DNA of 64,000 nucleotides from an uncultured Christensenellaceae bacterium (GTDB lineage Bacteria > Bacillota > Clostridia > Christensenellales > Pumilibacteraceae), in contig CAJULK010000009.1 in assembly GCA_910587455.1 (NCBI GenBank), forward strand, positions 1 through 64,000, given 5' to 3'. Position 1 is the first letter of the stretch. Every line of letters starts with the position of its first letter. Positions 8,787-17,655 of the stretch are shown here, in pieces. The position numbers and the translations under genes were made by a program. The notes under the pieces were generated by a model. The model made no database searches. It was given only the letters and a program-made list of their open reading frames with translations, and was not told the DNA's origin.

Positions 8787-9359
8787 ATGAACATAGGTGT
8801 TCTCGCGCTTCAAGGCTCGGTCGCCGAGCATTTGAAGCTCATCACATCGGTCAATAAGAAAATAGGCGCCGTTCCCGTCAGAACGATCGACGAGCTTGCC
8901 ACCGTAGACGGACTTATCATCCCGGGCGGCGAGAGCACGACACTGAGAAAGCTGATGGACGATTTCAATCTTTACACGCCCATACGCGAACGTATCGTTG
9001 CGGGTATGCCGGTATGGGGCACGTGCGCGGGACTTATTCTGCTTGCAGACAGGATAGAGGGCGAACGTCCGTACTTCGCGCTTTTGGACGTTGACGTCAA
9101 GCGCAACGCTTACGGCCGACAGGCGGACAGTTTTGTCGCCGAGGGCGATTTTGCCGGCATGTACATAAACATGGTTTTCATTCGCGCGCCTATGATAACG
9201 CGCGTCGGCGGCGGCGTGGACGTCCTTGCCGAGCATAACGGTACGCCCGTTGCCGTGAGACAGGGGCATATACTTGCAACGTCGTTCCATCCGGAAATGT
9301 GTCCGCGCGACAGCCGCGTGCATAAATATTTCTGCAATATGGTCGAATCCAAAGAATAA
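8787..9359 (+). CDS. pdxT: Pyridoxal 5'-phosphate synthase glutaminase subunit PdxT
   Basis: 190 residues, usual length. It is a class I glutamine amidotransferase that hydrolyses glutamine and channels ammonia to PdxS. Seen are IGVLALQGSVAEH, PGGEST at residues 47-51, the nucleophile Cys80 in WGTCAGLILL, and the His-Glu pair in SFHPEMCPRD near 172-174. An AAGGAG site lies 12 nt upstream. It pairs with pdxS to make a complete DXP-independent vitamin B6 route. Confidence 0.97.
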   Translation: MNIGVLALQGSVAEHLKLITSVNKKIGAVPVRTIDELATVDGLIIPGGESTTLRKLMDDFNLYTPIRERIVAGMPVWGTCAGLILLADRIEGERPYFALLDVDVKRNAYGRQADSFVAEGDFAGMYINMVFIRAPMITRVGGGVDVLAEHNGTPVAVRQGHILATSFHPEMCPRDSRVHKYFCNMVESKE

Positions 9360-9368
9360 GGACTGCGC

Positions 9369-10163
9369 ATGTTCGGTCGCGGTAAAAAAATCGAATCAAA
9401 CGTAAAAGTCGGGCTTACGCTCGGCGGAGGAGGAGCGCGCGGCTTTGTACAGGTCGGCGCGCTCAAAGCGTTTTGCGAGCGCGGAATCGACTTTGATGTT
9501 TGCGTGGGAACATCGGTCGGCAGCATCGTCGGCGCGCTGTACTGCGCGGGTATATCGCCCGACGAAATAGCGCGTGCCGGAGAAAAACTCGAATTGCGCG
9601 ATCTTCACGGCAGAATCTTATTCAAGCCCGACGATCCGCGAAAGATCGGCAAAGCCGTTTACGATATAATAGGCGACGCCAAGTTCGAGGATCTTCCGAA
9701 AAAGTTCGCGGCAGTGGCGACCGATCTTAAAACGGGCAAGCAGGTAGTAATGGACAGCGGCTCTGTCATAGACGCCGTTTCGGCTTCGTCGGCGTACCCG
9801 ATCGTGTATGCGCCGCTCGAAAAGGACGGCATGAACCTGTCAGACGGCGGGCTTGTGAACAATATCCCCGCGGACGTGTGCCGTATGCTCGGCGCGCAAA
9901 AGGTAGTCACGGTGGACGTGCACGGCACGCGCGGCAGCGGCACGGACGGCACGGGCATTATCGACATGGTGAAAGCGATGTTTTCCATAATGGGAGCAAA
10001 CGCTTCCACGGTAGGACTTATGCAGTCGGACATTGTTATAGCGCCCGATACGTCGATGTTCAAGTCAACGAGCAAAAACGGTTATACCGAGATGATGGAA
10101 TTGGGCTACAACGCCGCAATCGAAAAATGCGACGAGATCGCCGCGCTTTTCGAACGCGGATGA
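9369..10163 (+). CDS. Patatin-like phospholipase (RssA-type)
   Basis: 264 residues. The oxyanion-hole loop GGGGARG is at 19-25, the nucleophile elbow GTSVGS has Ser49, and the catalytic Asp is in SDGGLVNN near residue 158, giving the Ser-Asp dyad of patatins. There is no signal peptide, so it is likely a cytosolic or membrane-peripheral esterase/phospholipase. Substrate is unknown. It starts 9 nt after pdxT and 29 nt precede the next gene, so it is probably cotranscribed. Confidence 0.9.
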   Translation: MFGRGKKIESNVKVGLTLGGGGARGFVQVGALKAFCERGIDFDVCVGTSVGSIVGALYCAGISPDEIARAGEKLELRDLHGRILFKPDDPRKIGKAVYDIIGDAKFEDLPKKFAAVATDLKTGKQVVMDSGSVIDAVSASSAYPIVYAPLEKDGMNLSDGGLVNNIPADVCRMLGAQKVVTVDVHGTRGSGTDGTGIIDMVKAMFSIMGANASTVGLMQSDIVIAPDTSMFKSTSKNGYTEMMELGYNAAIEKCDEIAALFERG

Positions 10164-10192
10164 CTGCGATCCGCATATATAACGAGTGAGAT

Positions 10193-11518
10193 ATGGCAAA
10201 ACGCAAAGAGAACAGCAAATCGTACATTTTAGACATCGTAGCCGTCGTAGTATTGGCGGTGATCATCGGCATAACGATGCCGTTTTCGCGCAAGATCGAG
10301 ATCGAATTGGGATTGCTGTATGCGGTAGACGCGAGCACCGTCGATGAAAGCGATGTAGTCGATGTAAGCGGATCTACTGTCGCATATGCCGACGGCGAGA
10401 CGGCGAGCCTTTCCGTGCACTATTTGGACGTTGGGCAGGGCGACTGCACGGTAATAGAGTTTCCAGACGGCAAGACAATGGTCATCGACGGCGGAGAGAA
10501 CAACAAGAAAACGGAACAAGCCATACAGAGCTTTATAGACGTTACGCTGCCGACCGGCTTTAAGTATTTCGATTACGCCATACTCACGCATCCGGATTCC
10601 GATCATTGCGGAAGTCTCGACTATGTGCTCGAAAACTATCCCGCCCGCGTCGTTTACCGCCCAAACGTCGAGGCGGTGGGCACGGAGAAAAATCCGTACT
10701 CGGACCCCGGCAAAGCCGATCTGTCGGCAGGCGCGGTCACAAAGGACACCGCGGCGTATGCCAAATCCGTAAAAGCGATGTACGCGACCACCGACGAATT
10801 TACTTCGCGCGTTTTGGTGACAGATCCGTCCGACGATTCGCAGACGATAACGGGCGGTGCGGGCGACGACGAGTATACTTTTACGTTCTATTCGCCGCTG
10901 TCCGTGTCGTATAAAGATTGGAACAACTATTCGCCTATAATGATACTCGAATATCGCGGATTCAGGTACGCGCTTTCGGGCGATGCGGAAAAAGAGAACG
11001 AGGCTGAGTTTGTAAAGAAAGTCGCCGACGCAAAGACTGACGGCGTGACAGATAAGTACGACGTCTTTACCGACGATTATACCGTAAACGCGATAAAAGC
11101 GGGGCATCACGGCTCGAGCACTTCCACGTCACGCGATTATCTCGACGTGATTACAACGCCCGACGGCGCAAAGTCCGCGTTCTATATTATTTCTTGCGGC
11201 GCGGGCAATTCGTACGGTCACCCTCATGCCGAAACGATAGACAGGCTATCCGAAATGGGGGTGCCCGATGAGAATGTTTTGCGTACCGATATTGCGGGAA
11301 GCATTGCGCTTACCGTGCGTGCCGACGAGTCGGGCGAGTATAAAATGTTTTACGGCGGTAAAGCTGCGGCGCCTGTCGTTACGGTTTACGTTTACCGCGA
11401 ACTTCTCGGGATCAAGCTGAAATGGGCGGTCGTCGCCTGGACGTGCTTTGCCGTCGTTGCGGTGCTTTTGACGGTGCATGCGGTAGTAACCGTCCGTAAA
11501 AACTCCAAGAGAAAATAA
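10193..11518 (+). CDS. Membrane-anchored metallo-beta-lactamase-fold hydrolase, ComEC C-terminal type
   Basis: 441 residues. An N-terminal transmembrane helix (about 12-29) leads to a secreted metallo-hydrolase domain: YLDVGQGDCTVIEFPDG, DGGENNK, THPDSDHCGS (metal ligands), ALSGDAEKENE, and KAGHHGSSTST. A second transmembrane helix lies near 405-428. The motifs are those of the ComEC/Rec2 hydrolase domain, here without the channel part. It may be an extracellular nuclease or phosphodiesterase. It overlaps no gene and sits 4 nt before recF. Confidence 0.85.
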   Translation: MAKRKENSKSYILDIVAVVVLAVIIGITMPFSRKIEIELGLLYAVDASTVDESDVVDVSGSTVAYADGETASLSVHYLDVGQGDCTVIEFPDGKTMVIDGGENNKKTEQAIQSFIDVTLPTGFKYFDYAILTHPDSDHCGSLDYVLENYPARVVYRPNVEAVGTEKNPYSDPGKADLSAGAVTKDTAAYAKSVKAMYATTDEFTSRVLVTDPSDDSQTITGGAGDDEYTFTFYSPLSVSYKDWNNYSPIMILEYRGFRYALSGDAEKENEAEFVKKVADAKTDGVTDKYDVFTDDYTVNAIKAGHHGSSTSTSRDYLDVITTPDGAKSAFYIISCGAGNSYGHPHAETIDRLSEMGVPDENVLRTDIAGSIALTVRADESGEYKMFYGGKAAAPVVTVYVYRELLGIKLKWAVVAWTCFAVVAVLLTVHAVVTVRKNSKRK

Positions 11519-11521
11519 ATA

Positions 11522-12580
11522 ATGACGGTCGAGCGCATACAAGTTAAGGATTACCGCAACGCGCGGTTGCGCACTGTCGAACTTAAAGACGGGTGCAACG
11601 CGTTCGTCGGCGCAAACGCGCGAGGAAAGACCAATCTTCTCGAAGCGGTGTACTTTGCGGGCGTCGGCAAATCATTCCGCACGCCGCGCGAGCGCGAGCT
11701 GATAAACGCAGATGCGCCTCGAGCGTATATAAAAATCACGTCGCGCAAATTCGGCAACGGGCAGACGGTGAGTATCATTATCGACCGCGAACTTAAAAAG
11801 CGCGTCGCGATAGACAACGTAGGCATAACGCGCATGAGCGAGCTTATGGGCGTGTGTCCCGTCGTGCTGTTCTATCCCGACGGCTTGAAGATAGTCAAGG
11901 AAGCGCCGGCCGACCGCAGACGGTTTATGGACATTGCCAACTGTCAGATGTCCAAGGCGTATTTTCACGCGCTGTCGCAGTACAACAAGATACTCATGAG
12001 CCGAAACAAACTGCTTAAAAGCGGCGGCGCGACCGACAGTACGCTCGCGCCGTGGGACGAGCTTTTATGCGATTCGGGGGCGGTGATAGTCAAGATCCGC
12101 CGCGAGTTCGTAAAAAAACTCGACGGGCTTGCCGCCGAACGTCACGCATATCTTTCGGACGGAAAGGAGTCGCTGTCGCTCGAATATGAGGGTGCGGCGG
12201 GCGAGAATACGGACGATATAAAAGCCGTGCTCGGCAGGAAACTCGTCGCCGACCGCGACAACGATCTGCGGCTCAGATATACGCACAGCGGACCGCACAA
12301 GGACGATATCAAAATAACGGTAAACGGCGTCGATGTGCGCGCTTACGGCTCTCAAGGACAGCAGCGCACTGTTGCGCTCGGTATGAATCTTGCCGAAATG
12401 CAGCTCTATACCGAACTTTTCGGCACATCGCCCGTTTTGCTTTTGGACGACGTTTTGAGCGAACTCGACGAAACGCGCCGCGACAGACTGCTGCGCGCGC
12501 TCGACGGGTTTCAGTCGATCGTGACCGCAACCGACGGCGATTGCTTTTCCGGTTTCGACGTCAATATAATAGAAATATAA
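11522..12580 (+). CDS. recF: DNA replication and repair protein RecF
   Basis: 352 residues. It is an SMC-like ATPase that helps load RecA at gaps with RecO and RecR. Seen are the Walker A GANARGKTNLLEAV, FYPDGLKIVKEAPADRRRFMD, the signature ALGMNLAEMQ after YGSQGQQRT, and Walker B VLLLDDVLSELDETRRD. The start is 3 nt after the preceding stop. recF normally lies next to dnaN and gyrB; neither is here, so the gene has moved from the origin cluster or that cluster is broken in this lineage. Confidence 0.95.
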   Translation: MTVERIQVKDYRNARLRTVELKDGCNAFVGANARGKTNLLEAVYFAGVGKSFRTPRERELINADAPRAYIKITSRKFGNGQTVSIIIDRELKKRVAIDNVGITRMSELMGVCPVVLFYPDGLKIVKEAPADRRRFMDIANCQMSKAYFHALSQYNKILMSRNKLLKSGGATDSTLAPWDELLCDSGAVIVKIRREFVKKLDGLAAERHAYLSDGKESLSLEYEGAAGENTDDIKAVLGRKLVADRDNDLRLRYTHSGPHKDDIKITVNGVDVRAYGSQGQQRTVALGMNLAEMQLYTELFGTSPVLLLDDVLSELDETRRDRLLRALDGFQSIVTATDGDCFSGFDVNIIEI

Positions 12581-12594
12581 TAAGAACGGAACAG

Positions 12595-12993
12595 GATTCT
12601 TCACGTCGGGCTTCGCCCTCGTTCGGAATGACAAGAGAGTTTTATATTGTCATTCTGAGCGGAGCGAAGAATCTCTAAGTAACACTGTTTACGCTTCGCG
12701 ATGAATAAGGTTGGGATTCTTCACTTCGGGCTTCGCCCTTGTTCAGAATGACAAGAGAGTTTTATGTTGTCATTCTGAGCGGAGCGAAGAATCTCTAAGT
12801 AACACTGTTCACGCTTCGCGTGGAATAAGATTGGGATTCTTCACGTCGGGCTTCGCCATCGTTCGGAATGACAAGAGAGTTTTATGTTGTCATTCTGAGC
12901 GGAGCGAAGAATCTCGTAAGTAACGATGTTTGCGCTTCTCGGATTAAGGTTGAGATTCTTCACGTCGGGCTTCGCCCTCGTTCAGAATGACAA
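12595..12993. repeat. 120-bp tandem array of a palindromic element (about 3.3 copies)
   Basis: The unit begins GATTCTTCACGTCGGG at 12595, 12715, 12835 and 12954, giving periods of 120, 120 and 119 bp. Each unit holds an inverted repeat: GATTCTTC...GGAATGACAA against TTGTCATTCTGAGC...GAAGAATC, with a GAGAGTTTTAT centre and a linker containing AAGTAACACTGTT...GCTTCGCG. The fourth copy is cut after the first arm. An apparent frame inside the array is a by-product of the repeat. Confidence 0.93.
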
Positions 12994-13020
12994 AACATAG
13001 AATTTGTATTCAGAAAAACA

Positions 13021-13056
13021 AAAACCCGCATTGCGTTGTAGCGCTTTGCGGGTTTT
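13021..13056. terminator. Terminator downstream of the M29 peptidase
   Basis: AAAACCCGCA (13021-13030) and TGCGGGTTTT (13047-13056) form a perfect 10-bp stem. In the minus direction it follows the stop of the gene at 13078 and continues into a TTTTTGTTTTTC run. Confidence 0.88.
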
Positions 13057-13077
13057 GTCCGATAGATGTTTTTCGTA

Positions 13078-14313
13078 TTATTCGAAGTCTTTGGTGAAGT
13101 TGCCGTTTTCGAACACGACGAGCGTTTTGCCGCTCTTCGTTTCGGCTGTTATCGAAAGGTCTTTCGTGCCGACCATGAAGTCCACGTGAACGTTGGAGTC
13201 GTTTATGCCGACCTTTGCAAGTTCTTCTTTCGTCATGGCGTCGCCGCCCTTTACGCAGGTGGGGTATGCTCTGCCGATCGCGAAGTGGCATGACGCGTTC
13301 TCGTCGAACAGAGTTTCGTAAAACAGCGTATCGAGCTTGCTTATGGGCGAGTCGTAGGGCACGAGCGCGACTTCTCCCAGCCGTTTCGAGCCTTCGTCAG
13401 TTTCGATAATGCCTTTGAGCACGTCGGCGTTTGTTTTGGCGTCATATGCGGTGATCACGCCGTGCTCGAGCTTAAGCTCTATGCCCTTGATTATCTTGCC
13501 GTTGTAGCAAAGCGGCATGGACGCCTTTATCACGCCGTCCACATTGTTGCAGTCGGGTGCGGAAAAGACCTCTTCGGTGGGCATGTTTGCGTTGAACGAA
13601 ACGCCGCCGCAGTCTTCCGCGCCGCCTGCGAACACGTAGTTTTCGGGAAGCCCAACATATACGTCCGTGCCGAGCTTGTTCTTGTAGTGAAGCCTCGTTA
13701 TGCCCGCTTCGTTGAGCGCCTTGCAGCGGCGGAGCAAACTTTCGGAATGTTCTTTCCATGCCGCGACGGGATCGTCGTTATCGACGCGCGTCGTCTTGGC
13801 GATGTACTTGCCCAGCTTTTTGTACGCGTCTTTTTCGTCGAGATCGGGGAACATCAGCTTTGCCCAGGCGGGGTGGGGATAGGCGATGATCGACCACTTG
13901 ATCTTGTGCGACATGGCTTTGTCGTAGTAGGGCGTAAGACCTTCCATATCCGCGCGGCGCGACGCCGTAATTTTGCCCGAATCGGTGTGTTTGAGCGAGT
14001 CGGGATCTTCGCAGATTATGTTTATGACGCACCCGTCAACGTCGGCGAAATAGTTGCGCTCGTCGTAAACGAACTTGGGTTTGTTCGTGAGCGTTTCGGT
14101 GGATTGATGCTCGAAATCGAGCTTTGTAAGCTCGTCGTCGCGATAACGCACTATCACGCGTTTTGCGCCGCGCTCATAGCAGTATTTTACCACTTCGCGC
14201 GTGAGCTCGACTGCGTGGACGGACGAGAGAACGTAAACTTCTTCGCCCTCTTTGACGTTTACGCCCGAAAACACCACTGCTTTCGCGAGATTCTTTATTG
14301 TTTTCTTGTTCAT
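13078..14313 (-). CDS. Aminopeptidase, M29 family (AmpS/PepS type)
   Basis: 411 residues, normal for the family. M29 enzymes are cytosolic two-metal aminopeptidases. Visible in the C-terminal half are the metal-ligand regions ETDEGSKRLGEVALV, NASCHFAIGRAYP and NVHVDFMVGT, in the expected order. The start at 14313 is favoured over an upstream in-frame ATG by an AGGAGGT site 10 nt away. It is the last gene of a minus-strand unit after the two fumarase subunits. Peptide specificity cannot be read from the sequence. Confidence 0.92.
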   Translation of the reverse strand: MNKKTIKNLAKAVVFSGVNVKEGEEVYVLSSVHAVELTREVVKYCYERGAKRVIVRYRDDELTKLDFEHQSTETLTNKPKFVYDERNYFADVDGCVINIICEDPDSLKHTDSGKITASRRADMEGLTPYYDKAMSHKIKWSIIAYPHPAWAKLMFPDLDEKDAYKKLGKYIAKTTRVDNDDPVAAWKEHSESLLRRCKALNEAGITRLHYKNKLGTDVYVGLPENYVFAGGAEDCGGVSFNANMPTEEVFSAPDCNNVDGVIKASMPLCYNGKIIKGIELKLEHGVITAYDAKTNADVLKGIIETDEGSKRLGEVALVPYDSPISKLDTLFYETLFDENASCHFAIGRAYPTCVKGGDAMTKEELAKVGINDSNVHVDFMVGTKDLSITAETKSGKTLVVFENGNFTKDFE

Positions 14314-14340
14314 ATATTTCCGTGACCTCCTTGTCACCGT

Positions 14341-14847
14341 TTACTTTACTGATACTACCGCGGGGAAATCCTTTACGGTCAGTCTGTACACCGCTTCGCA
14401 GCCGAGTTCGGGGAAAGCTATGAGCTCGCACGACGTTATGCGGCTTTGGTACAGTGCCGCAGCGCCGCCAACCGCCGTAAGATATACCGCGCCGGCGGCT
14501 TCGATCGCAGATACTACTTCGGCGTTTCGTACGCCTTTACCGATCATGACGTTTAGCCCGTGCTCTATTAGCAGCGGCGTGTACTTATCCATTCTGCCGC
14601 TTGTAGTAGGACCGCAACTGCCTATTATTTCGCCGTCGCGGCGCGGCGTGGGACCGCAGTAATATATCGCGGCGTTTTTAAGCTCGAACGGAAGCGGCGC
14701 GCCTTTGCGTATCGCTTCCGCAATGCGTTTGTGCGCCTGATCGCGCGCCGTGTACATAACGCCGTCTATGAGCACGAACGAACCGAGTGGCAACGATCTT
14801 ATTTGCTCTGCGTTCGCTGGCAGGCGAAGTCTTGTCGCGTTTTGCAT
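14341..14847 (-). CDS. Fumarate hydratase class I, beta subunit (split form)
   Basis: 168 residues. It carries the C-terminal half of class I (Fe-S) fumarase: GVMYTARDQAHKRI, YYCGPTPRRDGEIIGSCGPTTSGRMD and MIGKGVRN, split here to describe them. It converts fumarate to malate together with the alpha subunit. Its ATG overlaps the alpha stop codon (TAATG), so translation is coupled. An L-tartrate dehydratase beta subunit is the main alternative, as the two families are close. Confidence 0.88.
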   Translation of the reverse strand: MQNATRLRLPANAEQIRSLPLGSFVLIDGVMYTARDQAHKRIAEAIRKGAPLPFELKNAAIYYCGPTPRRDGEIIGSCGPTTSGRMDKYTPLLIEHGLNVMIGKGVRNAEVVSAIEAAGAVYLTAVGGAAALYQSRITSCELIAFPELGCEAVYRLTVKDFPAVVSVK

Positions 14848-15668
14848 TACAGCACCGCCTTGCCGTGCCTGAGGCTGTGGCATTGAAGGTTGACCGCTAC
14901 GGGAAGCATGCCTATGTGCGTGGGCGCGACTTCTATGTTTACGGCGAGCGCCGTGCATTTGCCGCCGAGCGCCGCAACGCCTATGCCGAGTTCGTTCACA
15001 CGTTTAAGTATGCGCGATTCGAGTTCGGCGATATCCGCGCGCGCGTTTTTCACGCCTATTTCGCGAAGCAATGCGCGCTTGGAAAGGGTGCACGCCGTTT
15101 CCGTAACGCCACCGATTCCTACGCCGACTACGAGCGGCGGACATGCGTTTTTTCCGCCGTGTGCGACCGCGTCGGTCACGGACTCGACTATGCCGTCTGC
15201 GCCGTCGGCAGGCGTGAGCATATAAAGCCGCGACATGTTCTCGCTGCCCGCGCCCTTGGCGAGAAATGTTATTTCGAGCGCGTCGCCCGAAACGAGTTCG
15301 GTTTCGATCACGGCGGGCGTGTTGTCGCCCGTGTTGAGCCGCGTAACGGGATCGGCTACGGACTTTCGCGCCGTAGCGTACGCTTCTTTGACCGCTGCGT
15401 TTATGGCGTCCGTCAAGCCGCGACAGCACACTTCGTCGCCGAGCCTGACGAAAAACAGCGCCTGACCGGTGTCCTGACAGCAGTACCGTCCGTTCTTTTC
15501 GGATATGATATTGTTTTCGACTATGAGCGCCGCCGCCTGTTTTTCGAGCGCGCTGTCGGTGTCGAGTACGGACAATGCGCGAGTGACCGCCTCGTCGGGC
15601 TTGACGAGACAGCTCGAAATAAGAGGAACGAGCGCGGCGGTGACTTCGCTTTTGTCAATTATTTTCAT
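14847..15668 (-). CDS. Fumarate hydratase class I, alpha subunit (split form)
   Basis: 273 residues. It starts MKIIDKSEVTAALVPLIS as family members do. The [4Fe-4S] cluster cysteines are in CCQDTGQALFF near residue 65, in GIGGVTETACTLSKRALL near 190, and probably in the C-terminal LQCHS. Substrate is most likely fumarate/malate; tartrate is possible. The start codon is six nt after a TATAAT box, so the message appears leaderless. It is divergent from walJ. Confidence 0.88.
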   Translation of the reverse strand: MKIIDKSEVTAALVPLISSCLVKPDEAVTRALSVLDTDSALEKQAAALIVENNIISEKNGRYCCQDTGQALFFVRLGDEVCCRGLTDAINAAVKEAYATARKSVADPVTRLNTGDNTPAVIETELVSGDALEITFLAKGAGSENMSRLYMLTPADGADGIVESVTDAVAHGGKNACPPLVVGVGIGGVTETACTLSKRALLREIGVKNARADIAELESRILKRVNELGIGVAALGGKCTALAVNIEVAPTHIGMLPVAVNLQCHSLRHGKAVL

Positions 15669-15674
15669 ATGCAG

Positions 15675-15703
15675 ATTATATCATAAACGGAATGTAAATA
15701 CAA
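15675..15703 (-). promoter_or_regulatory. Fumarase promoter, probably leaderless
   Basis: On the minus strand TTGTAT (15698-15703), 17 bp, TATAAT (15675-15680). The ATG is at 15668, after six nt (CTGCAT). The start codon is fixed by family alignment, so there is no room for a ribosome site. Confidence 0.78.
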
Positions 15704-15713
15704 CAAAATTCAC

Positions 15714-15742
15714 TTGATTTTGGAATAGTTATACTGTATAAT
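15714..15742 (+). promoter_or_regulatory. walJ promoter, probably leaderless
   Basis: TTGATT (15714-15719), 17 bp, TATAAT (15737-15742), then six nt (AGCCGT) and ATG at 15749. It is arranged as a mirror image of the fumarase promoter, with the two -35 boxes 10 bp apart. Confidence 0.8.
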
Positions 15743-15748
15743 AGCCGT

Positions 15749-16519
15749 ATGAGTTTGAAAATATGCTCGATAGCGTCGGGTTCAAAGGGCAACTGCTGCT
15801 ATGTTTCCGACGGGAAAACAGATATTTTGGTCGATCTCGGAATATCCGCGACGCGTGCCGAAAAGTGCCTTTGCGCGCTCGGCGCCGATCCCGGACGAGT
15901 GAATATTTTCGTCACGCACGCGCACGTCGATCATATAGGCGGTCTGAAAGTGTTTTGCAAAAAGCACCCGAACGCCAAAGTGTACTGTCAGCGCGCCTGC
16001 GCGGCGGGCGTTTTCGTAATGCTCGGCAAAGATCCGATAATCGCAGACGCGATCACGGACGTGGACGGGATATCTGTGCGCGCAGTGCCCGTTTCGCACG
16101 ATGTGCCGTGCTACGGATATATTATATCCAAAGACGGCAAGCGCGTCGCGGTGGTTACCGACGTCGGAGAAATGAATATGGCTACGCTCGATCTTTTGTG
16201 CGGCTGTGGCGTCGTTATGCTCGAAGCCAATCACGACAAGGACAGGCTTGCGCGCAATCCGCGTTACACCGACGCGCTCAAGAAAAGAATAAGCTCGCCG
16301 CACGGACATCTTTCCAACGCAGACTGCGCGGCGGCGTGCGCGTATCTTGCAAGCAACGGCGTAAAGCATTTTATTCTCGCGCATCTGTCCGAAGAGAACA
16401 ACGATCCCAAGCTGGCGGTAGCACAGGTAAAAGACAGCATTTACGGCTCGGGCGCGACGGACGTGCGCGTGATCGCGGCGCTTCAAAATTCTATGACGGG
16501 GTTGTTCGAGGTATGTTGA
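15749..16519 (+). CDS. walJ: WalJ/YycJ-type metallo-beta-lactamase-fold exonuclease
   Basis: 256 residues. It begins MSLKICSIASGSKGNCCYV, very close to the YycJ/WalJ N-terminus. Metal ligands are THAHVDHIGG (His57 to His62), SHDVPCYGY, VTDVGEM and the C-terminal HLSEENN. WalJ proteins are 5'-exonuclease-like enzymes linked to the walRK region in Bacillota. Here it heads a run walJ-CPBP-CPBP-rlmH, with the next gene overlapping by 7 nt. No walRK genes are present. Confidence 0.9.
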   Translation: MSLKICSIASGSKGNCCYVSDGKTDILVDLGISATRAEKCLCALGADPGRVNIFVTHAHVDHIGGLKVFCKKHPNAKVYCQRACAAGVFVMLGKDPIIADAITDVDGISVRAVPVSHDVPCYGYIISKDGKRVAVVTDVGEMNMATLDLLCGCGVVMLEANHDKDRLARNPRYTDALKKRISSPHGHLSNADCAAACAYLASNGVKHFILAHLSEENNDPKLAVAQVKDSIYGSGATDVRVIAALQNSMTGLFEVC

Positions 16520-17655
16520 GTAACAAGAAGGCTTTGCCGCTTAAAAGCTATGACTACGGCTCGGCATGTTCATGCTATATGGGCACTGTCATCGTGCTCT
16601 TGGGCTGCCAGTTTTTGGCGAGCATAATATCAATCGCCTCGACGGTAGTAAGTACGGTGACGAATTCCGGCGGCTCGGGGCTTGCGGAGTCGGGCGACTT
16701 CAACGCCGCGTTCATGATATTCATGCAGATTGCAACCGCGCTTTTCGTGTATGCATTTTCCAAGATACGCAAGTACAGGCTCAACTACGGTTATTTCACA
16801 CATGCCGAAACCAAAAAGCCGCCAACCGTATGCGATTACGTTCTTCCCGTCGTAGCGGCGGCGGTGCTTATGTCCGCCATGTATCTGCCGACTACCTGGT
16901 TCGGTTACTTCGAAGTATACGTGCTCGGCATCGATCCCGAAGCGGGCGCTATCAAAATGGATACGGTGTCGTCTGTCGTTATGATCGTAATAGTCACGGT
17001 GTTCCTTGCGCCCGTCGTCGAAGAAACCATTTACCGCGGCGTGCTTTTTCACGGTCTTAAGTCGGAGATGAAACCCGTAAAAGCCGTCATGCTTTCGGCG
17101 CTGTCGTTTATGCTCATGCACATGAGTCCGCTTCAAACGATCTATCAGTTTTCGCTCGGTGTACTCGCCGCATTCATTGTTTACAGATCGAAGAAACTAT
17201 TGCCTGCGATCCTGCTTCATGCGGCGTCCAACGCGATAGCGCTCATAATAGAATGTACGCCGCTCGGCGCGGCAGTGGGCGGCAGTATAGAGTGGCTGAA
17301 CAATCATGTTGCCGCGGCATTCTTTATCACGCTCGGACTTCTCGCCGCGGGCGGCGCGGTGCTTTTCGTTACGGTGCGGTTCGGCTTCGGCTATTCTCGG
17401 CGCTCGGTCGAAAAATCTGCCGCCGTGTCCGACGGCGCAGTGCCCGAAAACGCGGCGGATCAGCACGACGCCGATTCGGCGTTGCGCACCGCGCACGTTT
17501 GCGAAAATTCGGTCGGCGAGGGTGTTGCGCCCGTTGCGGATACGCCTGCCGTGATCAAGGCGAAAAAGAGTATGGGCACGCTCAAATATTGGCTTACGAT
17601 AGGGATATGCGCGGTTATGTTCATTGTGAATCTCATATTCTTGGTGATAGGATAG
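16513..17655 (+). CDS. CPBP-family intramembrane glutamic protease, first copy
   Basis: 380 residues with about eight membrane segments. The CPBP/ABI motifs are Glu170-Glu171...Arg175 (EETIYRG), His203 (LMHMS) and HAASNA near 237. It starts inside the end of walJ (7-nt overlap, ATGTTGAG), so it is translationally coupled. The C-terminal part has a hydrophilic stretch (about 300-350) and a last membrane helix. Family members cleave in the membrane in CAAX processing, bacteriocin immunity or sigma-factor control; the substrate here is unknown. Confidence 0.88.
   Translation: MLSNKKALPLKSYDYGSACSCYMGTVIVLLGCQFLASIISIASTVVSTVTNSGGSGLAESGDFNAAFMIFMQIATALFVYAFSKIRKYRLNYGYFTHAETKKPPTVCDYVLPVVAAAVLMSAMYLPTTWFGYFEVYVLGIDPEAGAIKMDTVSSVVMIVIVTVFLAPVVEETIYRGVLFHGLKSEMKPVKAVMLSALSFMLMHMSPLQTIYQFSLGVLAAFIVYRSKKLLPAILLHAASNAIALIIECTPLGAAVGGSIEWLNNHVAAAFFITLGLLAAGGAVLFVTVRFGFGYSRRSVEKSAAVSDGAVPENAADQHDADSALRTAHVCENSVGEGVAPVADTPAVIKAKKSMGTLKYWLTIGICAVMFIVNLIFLVIG

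Noticed and set aside
12711..12923. Small open frame in the tandem array
   Set aside because: It merely translates the 120-bp repeat (the peptide repeats itself) and has no ribosome site.
12595..12993. CRISPR array
   Set aside because: Units are 120 bp and directly adjacent, with no unique spacers and no cas genes nearby.
15763..16512. Upstream extension of the first CPBP gene through walJ
   Set aside because: The frame is open, but the translation over walJ is an arginine-rich shadow. The membrane protein begins at 16513 with good coupling to walJ.
17253..17654. Upstream extension of the second CPBP gene
   Set aside because: It overlaps the coding part of the first CPBP gene and reads as an arginine-rich shadow; the GTG at 17655 overlaps the preceding stop.
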